From NCBI GenBank assembly GCA_965203755.1, contig OZ241910.1, positions 1,426,001-1,490,000 on the forward strand: 64,000 nt of DNA, in the 5' to 3' direction. The notes beneath the pieces are model-generated. The model was not told the origin of the DNA, made no database searches, and saw only the letters and a program-made list of their open reading frames with translations. Positions 18,135-26,347 of the stretch are shown in pieces (the stretch's first letter is position 1; the number at the start of each line of letters is the position of its first letter). Both the position numbers and the translations under genes were made by a program. The stretch comes from UBA6055 sp965203755. Its GTDB lineage: Bacteria; Chloroflexota; Anaerolineae; Aggregatilineales; Phototrophicaceae.

Positions 18135-18230
18135 GGGAGTGGATGTGTCCCGGTGGATGCCCCAGTCTTCAAAACTGGTGATCGGCTGCGCCGCGCAGGC
18201 GATGGTGGGTTCGACTCCCATGCACTCCCG
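18135..18230 (+). tRNA. selC: Selenocysteine tRNA (anticodon UCA)
   Basis: The anticodon arm is CCAGT (18162-18166), loop CTTCAAA with anticodon TCA (18169-18171), and ACTGG (18174-18178). The acceptor strands GGGAGTG (18135-18141) and CACTCCC (18223-18229) pair over seven bases, with a G-G opposition at the eighth position and discriminator G at 18230. A long variable arm contains the CTGCG-CCG-CGCAG hairpin, and the T loop is TTCGACT. The 96-base length without an encoded CCA end matches bacterial tRNA-Sec. It inserts selenocysteine at UGA codons with SelB and a SECIS element; selA and selB are not in the window, and I found no convincing selenoprotein gene here. Confidence 0.92.
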
Positions 18231-18255
18231 CAGGTTTGACCGCAGAGGATCTCAA

Positions 18256-19041
18256 ATGGGCAAGAAACAGGATGTTCTGGCAAAGATTTTCAGGCATTGT
18301 CAGCAGCGCGGCGATTTTGTTTTTGATAACGATCTTGTCAAGGAAATATGTCAGGAAGTGGATTTCAAAAATCCTTTTGATGTGACCAAAATTGATAGAT
18401 CAGCGCTGTATCCAGACGTGATGAAACAAGGGGCGGGATATTTCATCATTCATCTGGGCAAGGGCAACCATCAATTCGTGCCGAATCAGTCCTTGGCCTA
18501 TCATCCCTTTGAGGCCATTGACCAGGCTGAGACGGGCGTTTGGGAGTATGTGCCGAGCATACTGAACGACTTTGACAGCAGCGAAGCCAACATTTTGTCT
18601 GTCGCCTACAATCAGCTTATCCTGCATGATTTCCTCTATGGCAACCGCCGAGCCAACCCCCAAGTCTACCTAGCGCGGCGTACAAAGTTCGCCGGCGAAT
18701 ATACCATCGATTCCCAGCCCATCTCCGTAACGCAAGTCCAGCTGGAAATGGATATGGCTTTGGAATGGAATGGCAATGTTGCCATCATGGAGGCCAAGAA
18801 CGGATTCCATAATGATTTTGCCGTCTACCAGCTTTTCCATCCCTATCTTTATTTTGATCATTTTCGCCGCAGCGCTAGACTGAACATCAAGACGATACAG
18901 TGCTGTTACTTGCAGCGGCGCAAGCGAAAAGGCATAAGCGCCTTGCGTTTGCATTTGTATCGCTTTTATGAGCGCGAGCTTTCATCAATTGAACTGGTAC
19001 GCAAGCGAGAATATGTGTTAGAGAGAAGAGACCCATTATGA
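18256..19041 (+). CDS. Putative type II restriction endonuclease (PD-(D/E)xK)
   Basis: A 261-residue protein starting at 18256 with GAGG seven bases upstream; a longer frame through the tRNA gene is excluded. D166 in QLEMDMALE and E179-A-K181 in IMEAKNG form the D...ExK core of restriction nucleases, followed by a helix with polar residues. Its stop overlaps the methyltransferase start by four bases (ATGA). This tight pairing with a DNA methyltransferase is the main reason for calling it a restriction enzyme; I do not recognise the specificity family. It starts only 26 bases after tRNA-Sec, and the coding sequence looks more AT-rich than the flanks. Confidence 0.72.
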   Translation: MGKKQDVLAKIFRHCQQRGDFVFDNDLVKEICQEVDFKNPFDVTKIDRSALYPDVMKQGAGYFIIHLGKGNHQFVPNQSLAYHPFEAIDQAETGVWEYVPSILNDFDSSEANILSVAYNQLILHDFLYGNRRANPQVYLARRTKFAGEYTIDSQPISVTQVQLEMDMALEWNGNVAIMEAKNGFHNDFAVYQLFHPYLYFDHFRRSARLNIKTIQCCYLQRRKRKGISALRLHLYRFYERELSSIELVRKREYVLERRDPL

Positions 19042-19913
19042 GCCAACTGCCCGAACCCTATCAGAATGCGGTTGTGCTTGGCGATGTGATGGAAACGTTA
19101 CGCGCCCTGCCCGATTCCTGTTTGAATATGATCTATGGCGACCCCGACTATGGCGTCGGCATCAATTACGCCGGCAAGAAATACACCCAGCGCTGGCATG
19201 AATACATAACATGGTACGTAGAACTGGCGCGGGAATGTATGCGCGTGCTGCGGGATGACGGCAACCTGTTTTTCATCAATTACCCGCGTCAGAACGCTTA
19301 TTTGCGGGTGCAGTGCTTGGATGAACTGGCTTATGAGGTTTTTGATTATGTCTGGGTCTATCCGACCAATGTCGGCCATTCGCCGCGCCGCTTCACCACC
19401 GCGCACCGTTCGGTGCTGCACGCCGTCAAGAGCAAAAACAACGTCTTTTACAAAGATCAAGTCGCATTGCCATACAAGAATCCCGATGATCGGCGCATAC
19501 GCGGAAGACTGGCGCAGGGCAGCCGCGGACGAATGCCCTATTCATGGTTTGAGTTCAACCTGGTCAAAAACGTCTCCAAAGACAAAACTTTTCACGCCTG
19601 CCAGATACCCATACCGCTTTACGATATGCTGCTGAAAGCCAGCACAGTCGAGGGTGACACCGTGTTTATCCTCTTTGGCGGCAGCGGCTCGGAAATCGTT
19701 CACACCGAACAGGCGAAGCGGCATTTCCTGTCGTGCGAAATTCATCCAGCCTATCATCAGATGATTGCCGAACGGCTGGCAAAGAACGGCGCGATAGCTG
19801 AAGCGCACCGAATCGAGATGCGCCAACGGCAGTCCGATGTCTGGGGTTTGCCACAGCAGCAGCCTTTGATCGACGGCGCCGCGCCGCGCCAGCTTCAGCT
19901 GCCGAAGGAATAG
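19038..19913 (+). CDS. DNA amino-methyltransferase, partner of the upstream nuclease
   Basis: A 291-residue beta-type N4-cytosine/N6-adenine methyltransferase. The catalytic motif IV reads DPDY (35-38) instead of the usual DPPY/F or SPPY. The C-terminal SAM region reads FILFGGSGSEI (about 213-223), where DPFxGSGT is more typical, followed by FLSCEIHPAY. The order of motifs, IV before I, fits the beta class. It should protect host DNA at the site cut by the upstream enzyme. The two genes overlap by four bases and are clearly co-translated. Confidence 0.85.
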   Translation: MSQLPEPYQNAVVLGDVMETLRALPDSCLNMIYGDPDYGVGINYAGKKYTQRWHEYITWYVELARECMRVLRDDGNLFFINYPRQNAYLRVQCLDELAYEVFDYVWVYPTNVGHSPRRFTTAHRSVLHAVKSKNNVFYKDQVALPYKNPDDRRIRGRLAQGSRGRMPYSWFEFNLVKNVSKDKTFHACQIPIPLYDMLLKASTVEGDTVFILFGGSGSEIVHTEQAKRHFLSCEIHPAYHQMIAERLAKNGAIAEAHRIEMRQRQSDVWGLPQQQPLIDGAAPRQLQLPKE

Positions 19914-19925
19914 CCGCGCATTAAG

Positions 19926-19954
19926 TTGACGAACAGCCGCGAAACTGATTTAAT
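19926..19954 (+). promoter_or_regulatory. Sigma-70 promoter for the DUF262 gene
   Basis: TTGACG (19926-19931) and TTTAAT (19949-19954) are 17 bases apart, each one base from consensus. The DUF262 gene thus probably has its own transcript rather than only reading through from the methyltransferase gene. Confidence 0.6.
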
Positions 19955-19992
19955 GGTGATGAAGGGCGCGCGGCAAAGCAAAGGAAAGCAAA

Positions 19993-21903
19993 ATGTCAAA
20001 AACCATAATTGAACGCTGGACTGTGAATGAACTGATTGACGCCACTTCTGCAAACCCGCAGCGTGGCAGGAAAGTCACCATTCCCGAATTTCAGCGCCGT
20101 CTGGTATGGAATCGGAAAAAGCGCGAGATGCTCATCGACTCGATTAAGAAGGGTTATCCATTCGGTTCGCTTTTGATGTACAAAGAGACCGATGAAACGG
20201 GAGAGATGGAGCATTACAAACTTATCGACGGCCTGCAGCGGACGCAGGCATTAAGGCACTATGCCAGCAGCCCAAACAGTTCTTTTACCAAAGCCGATTT
20301 ATCGGATGAGCTTATTGAGCTTGCCGCGCAGGAATTAGAGCGGTTGGCGGAGCCGGACAGTCTGCCCAAAAAACTCAAGCCAAAAGTGCAAGGTGTGATG
20401 CTTAAATGGATTTGGGGCAGTCAGGGTTTCAGCGAAGCCGACGGCTGGGTAATAACCGGGCTGGTCAATGCGCTTATCAAGGAAATCCTTGAGCTTGAAG
20501 AAGACACCTATGAATTTTATACGGCAAACCGCGAGCTTCTTTCCGAGAATAGACCGTTTCAGATTTGGGTTACAGACTTTCTCAACAGTCTCCGCAAAGA
20601 ATCGGATATTGGCAAGGCGGAAGTGCCGATTATCATCTTCACCGGCCCGGCTCGTGAACTGCCGACTGTGTTTGAGTTGCTTAACACGCAAGGCGCCAAG
20701 CTGACCCGTTATGAGATTTTCGCCGCGCAGTGGCTCGATCATCGCCGGCCGATAAAGAATGAAGAGATTATCGACGCCATCTGGAAAAAGTACGCGGCAT
20801 TGGAAAAGCACGGCTTTACTTTGGATGTGGCACAGAAAGCCCCTGACGAACAGTCGCGCCTCGAACGCCACTATACCTTGTTTGAATATCTTTTTGGGCT
20901 GGGTCAATATCTATCTCAAAAATATCCGCATCTGTTTAGGGCGGTTCAAGTTGACCAGCCGAGTTCGGCCGGCTTCAATCTGATGGCGGCTTGTCTTGGG
21001 CTTCATACCGCTAGCGAAATGGAAAAACTGCCAGACGCCATTCATGGACTGAATCTAACGACTTTAGAGGCTTATCTGCTGGAATCGGTCGGGTTTGTCA
21101 ACAACACGATGCAGCCAGCGCTTTCACTGCATCCCTACGAACAGACCAAGATTTCCTATTATCATACCGAACTGCAAATCATTTCGATGATCGCCACAGC
21201 TTTTCAGACTCGCTACAACAAAAACGATTTATCGGTCAGCAAGGACTGGGAAGACAAGCGCGGCGAACTAAGAAAACACATCCCGATGTATTATCTGTAC
21301 GATATTCTACGTAATAATTGGGTTGGATCGGGACGAAACAGACTCTATGATATGGTCAGCAATGAACGCTATTTGAAGCCGCCGCTTACAAAAGCATTAT
21401 GGTTGCAGGCTTTGAGCGTGTGGTTCAACAGCCATATCAACAACCGCCATCACGCGATAAGATATGTGAAAGATGACTATCCGGAATATCTCCTGCTTCG
21501 ATACATTTATGCCCGCCGATTCAGCAAAGCAAACACGCAAACCTATCATTTATATCATATTATGCCGATTGTCCAGCTGCTGGCACCGCCGAGTTTCTAC
21601 AGCGAATTTTACGGACCTATCAATACAATCGGCAATTTGGCATTGCTTGAACAAGCTGACGACATCGCGCAGGGCGACCGAACTTTCGTTGAAGAACTGA
21701 ACCGCAGACGAAGCAACGGCACATTCAGCGTCGGACAATATCGCGATGAATTACGCAAATATGAAAAACTGTTGATTTGCAAAGCCGATGACCTGCCATC
21801 CGAACTTACCCAAAGCGCATTCGAAAGTTTCCTGCGTCAGCGATTCGAACGATTAAAAGCAGCATTCATTCACGCCTGGCAGGACTGCATCCCAACAGAA
21901 TAG
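19993..21903 (+). CDS. DUF262 protein (GmrSD/ParB-like nuclease family)
   Basis: The N-terminal domain shows IPEFQRRLVW (30-39) and IDGLQR (78-83), the DGxQR signature of DUF262, a ParB-like fold that in GmrSD binds and hydrolyses nucleotides while restricting modified phage DNA. A large helical middle follows. The C-terminal part near residues 515-560 has HIMP and then IGNLALLE, which resembles the DUF1524 HNH region, but the usual late Asn is replaced by Asp-rich ADDIAQGD, so nuclease activity there is uncertain. AAGGA lies seven bases before the ATG. Position next to a restriction-modification pair supports a phage-defence role. Confidence 0.8.
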   Translation: MSKTIIERWTVNELIDATSANPQRGRKVTIPEFQRRLVWNRKKREMLIDSIKKGYPFGSLLMYKETDETGEMEHYKLIDGLQRTQALRHYASSPNSSFTKADLSDELIELAAQELERLAEPDSLPKKLKPKVQGVMLKWIWGSQGFSEADGWVITGLVNALIKEILELEEDTYEFYTANRELLSENRPFQIWVTDFLNSLRKESDIGKAEVPIIIFTGPARELPTVFELLNTQGAKLTRYEIFAAQWLDHRRPIKNEEIIDAIWKKYAALEKHGFTLDVAQKAPDEQSRLERHYTLFEYLFGLGQYLSQKYPHLFRAVQVDQPSSAGFNLMAACLGLHTASEMEKLPDAIHGLNLTTLEAYLLESVGFVNNTMQPALSLHPYEQTKISYYHTELQIISMIATAFQTRYNKNDLSVSKDWEDKRGELRKHIPMYYLYDILRNNWVGSGRNRLYDMVSNERYLKPPLTKALWLQALSVWFNSHINNRHHAIRYVKDDYPEYLLLRYIYARRFSKANTQTYHLYHIMPIVQLLAPPSFYSEFYGPINTIGNLALLEQADDIAQGDRTFVEELNRRRSNGTFSVGQYRDELRKYEKLLICKADDLPSELTQSAFESFLRQRFERLKAAFIHAWQDCIPTE

Positions 21904-21904
21904 C

Positions 21905-22522
21905 CTATCCCCGCCGCCGCGAAAACAAGCTCCAAAACAATCGCTGCAGGCGCAGCGACAGCAGATGTCCTTGGATTTCGCTGTGGTTGTCATATTGACG
22001 TCCGCCGCCGACCCGCAGATAGTGCGCCAAATCGTCAATCGCGGCATCAAACTTATGCTGCGACGCCCGCACCCGCCCGCGCGCTTCATAGGCCTGCAGG
22101 ATGTCCGGGTTGAGTTCCAGCGTGCGCGTCAAATCGGCTTCGGCTTCGGCAAAGCGATGCCGTTCCTCATAAGCCAGCGCTCGATTGTAATAAGCCTCGT
22201 GGTAGGTCGGCTCAATGTGGATTGCCGCCGTATAATCGGCAATGGCATTCTCATAATGCCGCTGAAAACGGCGCACATTGCCGCGTTCATTGTAAGCCGT
22301 CGCCATATAAGGCCGCAGCCGCAAGGCTTCGTTGATGCTGTTTTCGGCCGCCTGCCATTGACCAAGATAGGCCAGCGCCTCGCCGCGGCAGACATACATT
22401 TCGGCAGTATCGCCCAAGCCGAGCTTGATGGCGCTGTCGAACATAGCGACCGCCGGCTCGAAATCCCCCGCCTCCATCAGCCTCAAGCCCTGTTCAAAGT
22501 AATCATCAAGGTGTTCAACCAT
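21905..22522 (-). CDS. TPR repeat protein
   Basis: A 205-residue soluble protein made largely of tetratricopeptide repeats: four to five repeats from about residue 5 to 165, for example the stretches around AYNERGNVRRFQ and AYYNRALAYEE. No signal peptide or membrane helix is seen, although the C-terminus is basic (LLSLRLQRLFWSLFSRRRG) and could touch the membrane. It is convergent with the DUF262 gene, with one base between the ends. The role is probably protein-protein contact; partners are unknown. Confidence 0.82.
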   Translation of the reverse strand: MVEHLDDYFEQGLRLMEAGDFEPAVAMFDSAIKLGLGDTAEMYVCRGEALAYLGQWQAAENSINEALRLRPYMATAYNERGNVRRFQRHYENAIADYTAAIHIEPTYHEAYYNRALAYEERHRFAEAEADLTRTLELNPDILQAYEARGRVRASQHKFDAAIDDLAHYLRVGGGRQYDNHSEIQGHLLSLRLQRLFWSLFSRRRG

Positions 22523-22612
22523 CGGCTCAACCCTCGTCGGCCGCGTTTTTTCATTACTTTAACCCAAATCGCTTTTTTAATAAACCTCCCGCCGCCGCGC
22601 TGCGGGCTTGCA

Positions 22613-22641
22613 TAGACACTGTATCCCGCGTCTGCTATGAT
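22613..22641 (+). promoter_or_regulatory. Sigma-70 promoter directly before a membrane glycosyltransferase gene
   Basis: TAGACA (22613-22618) and TATGAT (22636-22641) are 17 bases apart, each one base from consensus. The first possible ATG of the gene (22637) lies inside the -10 element, and the expected transcription start (22648-22649) coincides with the next in-frame ATG at 22649, suggesting a leaderless mRNA. Confidence 0.55.
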
Positions 22642-22648
22642 ACAGTTG

Positions 22649-24103
22649 ATGCCCATCTGGAAGCGGAGGCTTGGCTTGGGACGTCTTTTGCTGTTTCTGC
22701 TGCTCGGCATACAAGCCCTGACCCATCTTTTCTGGCTGTCGCCGTCGGCGCATTCGGGGCAGCTGGCGATCCCCTGGATGATGAACCGCGGCATGACGCT
22801 CTTTGGCAGCATTTGGGAACAGCACGCGCCCGGCAGTTCCCTGCTTGGCGCCTTGGCGCAATCCCTCGCGCCGCAAATGAATCCCGCGCTGCTCATCAAG
22901 CTGCTCAACGCGCTGGCGGTGCTGGCGATGACCGTCCTGGTGCATCAGCTGGCGGCGCAGCTGACCGCCAAGACATCAGCCGGGCTGCTGGCGGCTGGGG
23001 TCTGGGCATGGTGGGCGCCGGTCTATGGCAATGTGATGCTGTACTTCGATACCCTGCTGGCGCTGTGTGTTTTGGCGGCGCTGCTGGTTCAGGCGCGCCG
23101 CCGCGGGCAGCCCGCCCGGCGGCAAATCATCTTGACCGGCCTGCTGATGGGCTTGGCGACCCTGTTCAAGCAGCAGGCTTGGCTGGCGGTCGTCATACTG
23201 GGGCTGTGGCTGTTCATCCCGCGCCGCCGCTGGCAGGCTGGGCTGGTTTATGGCTTGGCGGCGCTGGTGATTCCGCTCATTCAATGGATCGCGCTGGCTT
23301 CACAGGGTTTGCTGTCAAGCTATCTTTTTTGGAACTGGGAATTTAACCTGTCCGGCTTGATGGATGGCGTGCCGCTTGATGGCGACCTCTTCCGCAAGCT
23401 GCTGTTGAGCAATCTGCTGGTGTTTCCGTTTATCATCCTCGCCCTCAAGCGCGGGCATCGCCGCTGCCTCGCGCTGGTCTGGATGTGGCTGGCGGCGCTC
23501 ACCGTGCTTTATCCGCGCTTTGGCGAGATTCACGGGATGGGGCACCTGCCCTTTACCGCCGTCATGTCGGGGATGACGCTGGCATGGCTGCGGCCGTCAA
23601 TGTCCAACTGGCGGATGTGGGATACCCCGCGCTGCGTCCTGGCTGGGCTGGCGCTTGGCATCGGGCTGGGCTGGCTATGGACCGGCGCCGTCAGCTATAT
23701 CCCGACGTCCCTGGGGCCGGGCGCGGTATTGGCTTATGATGAGTTCCAGGAGCTTGCTGCGGAATGGCGGCGCCATAACATTCAGGAAGAGGACACGCTG
23801 TTTGTCCTGCCCGAAACCGACAGCACGCCGCAGCTTCATCCGCTGACCGGCATGATGCCGCCCGGCACCTGGGTCAAAGGCTGGCGCTGGTATTTCCGGC
23901 CGGACGATGTTTTGCTGACCTTAACGCGCGAATGGACATCAAACCCGCCGACCTGGATTGCCGTCTTCCCCGATTTGATTCCATCCGGGCAGCCGGGCAT
24001 TCAAACGCTGCTCGACATCGTGGCGCGGCGGTATCGGCTGGCATTTACGGCGCCGGACATCTTTTCGCACGGGCGCGCCGATGTTTATCGCCTGGAGTCA
24101 TAA
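22649..24103 (+). CDS. GT39/ArnT-like membrane glycosyltransferase family protein
   Basis: About 484 residues with a first membrane helix near residues 10-30 and nine to eleven hydrophobic segments up to residue 360, then a soluble C-terminal domain. The early periplasmic loop contains EQHAPGSSLLG, which is like the acidic loop that holds the catalytic residue in GT-C enzymes. Such enzymes move sugars from polyprenyl phosphate carriers on the outer face of the membrane. The start at 22649 is chosen from the promoter position. The following gene on the same strand is a membrane protein of unknown role. Donor and acceptor are not known. Confidence 0.72.
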   Translation: MPIWKRRLGLGRLLLFLLLGIQALTHLFWLSPSAHSGQLAIPWMMNRGMTLFGSIWEQHAPGSSLLGALAQSLAPQMNPALLIKLLNALAVLAMTVLVHQLAAQLTAKTSAGLLAAGVWAWWAPVYGNVMLYFDTLLALCVLAALLVQARRRGQPARRQIILTGLLMGLATLFKQQAWLAVVILGLWLFIPRRRWQAGLVYGLAALVIPLIQWIALASQGLLSSYLFWNWEFNLSGLMDGVPLDGDLFRKLLLSNLLVFPFIILALKRGHRRCLALVWMWLAALTVLYPRFGEIHGMGHLPFTAVMSGMTLAWLRPSMSNWRMWDTPRCVLAGLALGIGLGWLWTGAVSYIPTSLGPGAVLAYDEFQELAAEWRRHNIQEEDTLFVLPETDSTPQLHPLTGMMPPGTWVKGWRWYFRPDDVLLTLTREWTSNPPTWIAVFPDLIPSGQPGIQTLLDIVARRYRLAFTAPDIFSHGRADVYRLES

Positions 24104-24127
24104 TGATTTGAAATCGGGCATGAGTTT

Positions 24128-25342
24128 ATGATTCAGCTTTCGCTTCAAGGCAAAATGATGTATGAGATGCTGAATCAGATTGTGATGATGCTGCTGCTGT
24201 ACGCGGTCGGATTTTTGCTGACGGCCCTGCATCAGCTTCCGGCGCCGCCCTTGGCGCATATCCTCACCGAATCATCCATCAGCGCATTCACCGCCGCGCT
24301 GTTGAAACTGGTGATTCTAAGCGGCTTTGTCACCGCCGGCATCGCCATGCAGCCTAAGCTGTCCGCAACGGCGCTGATAAGGCTGCGGCGGGCCTGGACA
24401 GCGCTGATTATTGCGGCGGCGCTGCTGAGTCCCTTCGAGACAAGCCTGATGCTGGACACCGCCACAGCCATCCTCTTGCTGGCTGTGCTGGGATTGAGCC
24501 GGTCCGCGCGGCGGCAGTCGGCATTCCTGCGGGTGTGGCAAATCGGCATCCTGCTGATCGCCATCAGCCTGCCGGCGGAACATTGGGCAGCCCCTAACTG
24601 GGCGGGTGTTATCAGTCGGTTTCGGGTTCATGCCGCTTACGGGGTTTGCGGAATCAGCGTTTTTTTCTGGCTGATGACCCGTTGGAGTCGGGCGCCGATT
24701 GAATGGGCACAGGATGGGGTTCGCATTGCGGCTGTTCTGGTCGCATTGGCTGGCAGCCTCATCAGCATCGCGCCGTTTGGCATGCCGCCGCTTATTGCCG
24801 CCATCGCCACCGCGCTGATTCCGCTCTGTTATATGATTCTGGCTGGACACAGTTACCGCGCGCTAAGCGAACGCACCGCCAACGCGTCTCTTTCGCCTCA
24901 CTGGACGGCTCTGGCGGCGCTCTACTGGCTGATCGGCGGCGGCTTGCTGGGCGCCCTTGGCATTCATTTGCGGATGCCGGCCGGCCATCTGGCTGACGCA
25001 CAGCAAGGGCTAATCACCTGGGTGATGCTGGCGATTGTGCTGGCATTCGTCAACGTCAGCGCGACCGAACTGCGCGGCGACAATCGGCGGGTGACTGGCT
25101 ATGTCCCTTTCTGGCTGGTCGCATTTGGGGTCGGATCGGCGACTGTTCTGCAAGTTTGCCGCGGCGTTGTGGAGATTTACCTGCGCGATGTCTTTGCCCT
25201 GGAAGCCGCCGCCGCTGCCGGGCTGATGCTGCCGCTCACCCTGATTTGGATTATTTGCCTGCTGGCTGTCGCCGCCGGCATCCTCATTTATGCGCTTGGA
25301 TTTTGCGTCCGCCGCCCGAAGATCCACGCAGTCGAAAGCTAG
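24128..25342 (+). CDS. Polytopic membrane protein of unknown function
   Basis: About 404 residues with some eleven to twelve hydrophobic helices and very short loops, ending in a basic tail. It contains only a few charged residues within the helices, and I recognise no transporter or enzyme signature. It lies 24 bases after the GT39-like gene on the same strand and is probably co-transcribed. The start is uncertain: two further ATG codons follow at positions 10-11 of the frame, with AAGG just before them. A respiratory or heme-handling membrane protein is conceivable but not supported by any motif I can name. Confidence 0.65.
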   Translation: MIQLSLQGKMMYEMLNQIVMMLLLYAVGFLLTALHQLPAPPLAHILTESSISAFTAALLKLVILSGFVTAGIAMQPKLSATALIRLRRAWTALIIAAALLSPFETSLMLDTATAILLLAVLGLSRSARRQSAFLRVWQIGILLIAISLPAEHWAAPNWAGVISRFRVHAAYGVCGISVFFWLMTRWSRAPIEWAQDGVRIAAVLVALAGSLISIAPFGMPPLIAAIATALIPLCYMILAGHSYRALSERTANASLSPHWTALAALYWLIGGGLLGALGIHLRMPAGHLADAQQGLITWVMLAIVLAFVNVSATELRGDNRRVTGYVPFWLVAFGVGSATVLQVCRGVVEIYLRDVFALEAAAAAGLMLPLTLIWIICLLAVAAGILIYALGFCVRRPKIHAVES

Positions 25343-25459
25343 GCGCGCTGATTTTCCGCGGGCATTGGCAGGAGTGCGGCAATCAGCGCGCTGGCATAAG
25401 CCAGCAGCAGCCAGACCGCAAAACCAAAGAAGAACCGCCGATTGATCGCAAAACCCCGG

Positions 25460-26236
25460 TTAGTTCGGCGCGGTCAAACGTTTTCGTATCCAATCCAGCT
25501 TGGGATAAGCCAGCGCTTCCCATTGGCGCAGGGTCGCATCGACATCATAGGCGACCGAGCGCAAATCGACCTCAAGCGCGGCATCATGCCAATCGATACA
25601 AGCCCATTCAGCCTGCCCCGGATTGGAAAATGACAGACCGACGCTGCCAGGATTCACCACCCGCCACGCGCCCAGCCGCCGCTGCATCGCCAGATGGGTA
25701 TGACCGCAGAGCGCCAGGCGGCCAGCGCGGTCCAGCAGGGCATCGAGCGCCTCTTCGTCGGCGCTGTCGGGACGCAGGGACATCGATTCATCATCGCCGG
25801 GAATGGCATGGAAGCCAATCACCTGACCATAGCCTTTGACTTGCTGATGCAACTCGAGCCCGAGTATCTTTTGCAGCCAGGCGAAGTCGTCCCAAGTCAA
25901 GAAGCCCATGTTCCATTCATAAATGGCGCTCATGCTGATGATATTGCCGCGGTAGGCATCAAAATCGGCGGCCGCGGCGGGCGGCGAAAATGGAAAACGT
26001 TCGCCGGTCACCAGATAGCGGTCAGTATTGCCGCCGATGACCTTGACTTTTTCCTTGCCATAGCTGCCGCGCAGTTCCGCCAGCTTTTGGATGCACTCAT
26101 GCGGCTGGCCGCCGAGCGCCGCAATATCGCCCAAACACCAGATTTGGTCAAATTCGCCCTGCTGCTCCATATCCTTCAGCGCCGCTTCAAAAGCCGGCAG
26201 ATTGCCATGAATGTCCGCAAAGACTGCAAAGCGCAT
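25460..26236 (-). CDS. Calcineurin-like metallophosphoesterase (YfcE/MJ0936 type)
   Basis: A 258-residue phosphoesterase with the ordered metal motifs FADIHGN (7-13), WCLGDI, IGGNTD (a variant of GNHD), and CGHTHLAM near residue 184. These place the two-metal centre that hydrolyses phosphomono- or diesters. The variant GNTD in place of GNHD is common in the MJ0936 group, which cleaves cyclic nucleotides or diesters; the substrate here is unknown. It stands alone, in the opposite direction to both neighbouring membrane-protein genes. Confidence 0.87.
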   Translation of the reverse strand: MRFAVFADIHGNLPAFEAALKDMEQQGEFDQIWCLGDIAALGGQPHECIQKLAELRGSYGKEKVKVIGGNTDRYLVTGERFPFSPPAAAADFDAYRGNIISMSAIYEWNMGFLTWDDFAWLQKILGLELHQQVKGYGQVIGFHAIPGDDESMSLRPDSADEEALDALLDRAGRLALCGHTHLAMQRRLGAWRVVNPGSVGLSFSNPGQAEWACIDWHDAALEVDLRSVAYDVDATLRQWEALAYPKLDWIRKRLTAPN

Positions 26237-26347
26237 AAGAGCAACTCATCCTGTAGAACTGCCGTCAAATATGAACCAAGTATAACATGAATGCGCCGCA
26301 TGATGGGGGATTCTTCTTATCCATTCTAAATTTCTTGTGGCGGCGCT

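Noticed and set aside
18106..18255. N-terminal extension of the restriction enzyme through the tRNA gene
   Set aside because: The segment is occupied by tRNA-Sec and its promoter, and GAGG precedes the ATG at 18256.
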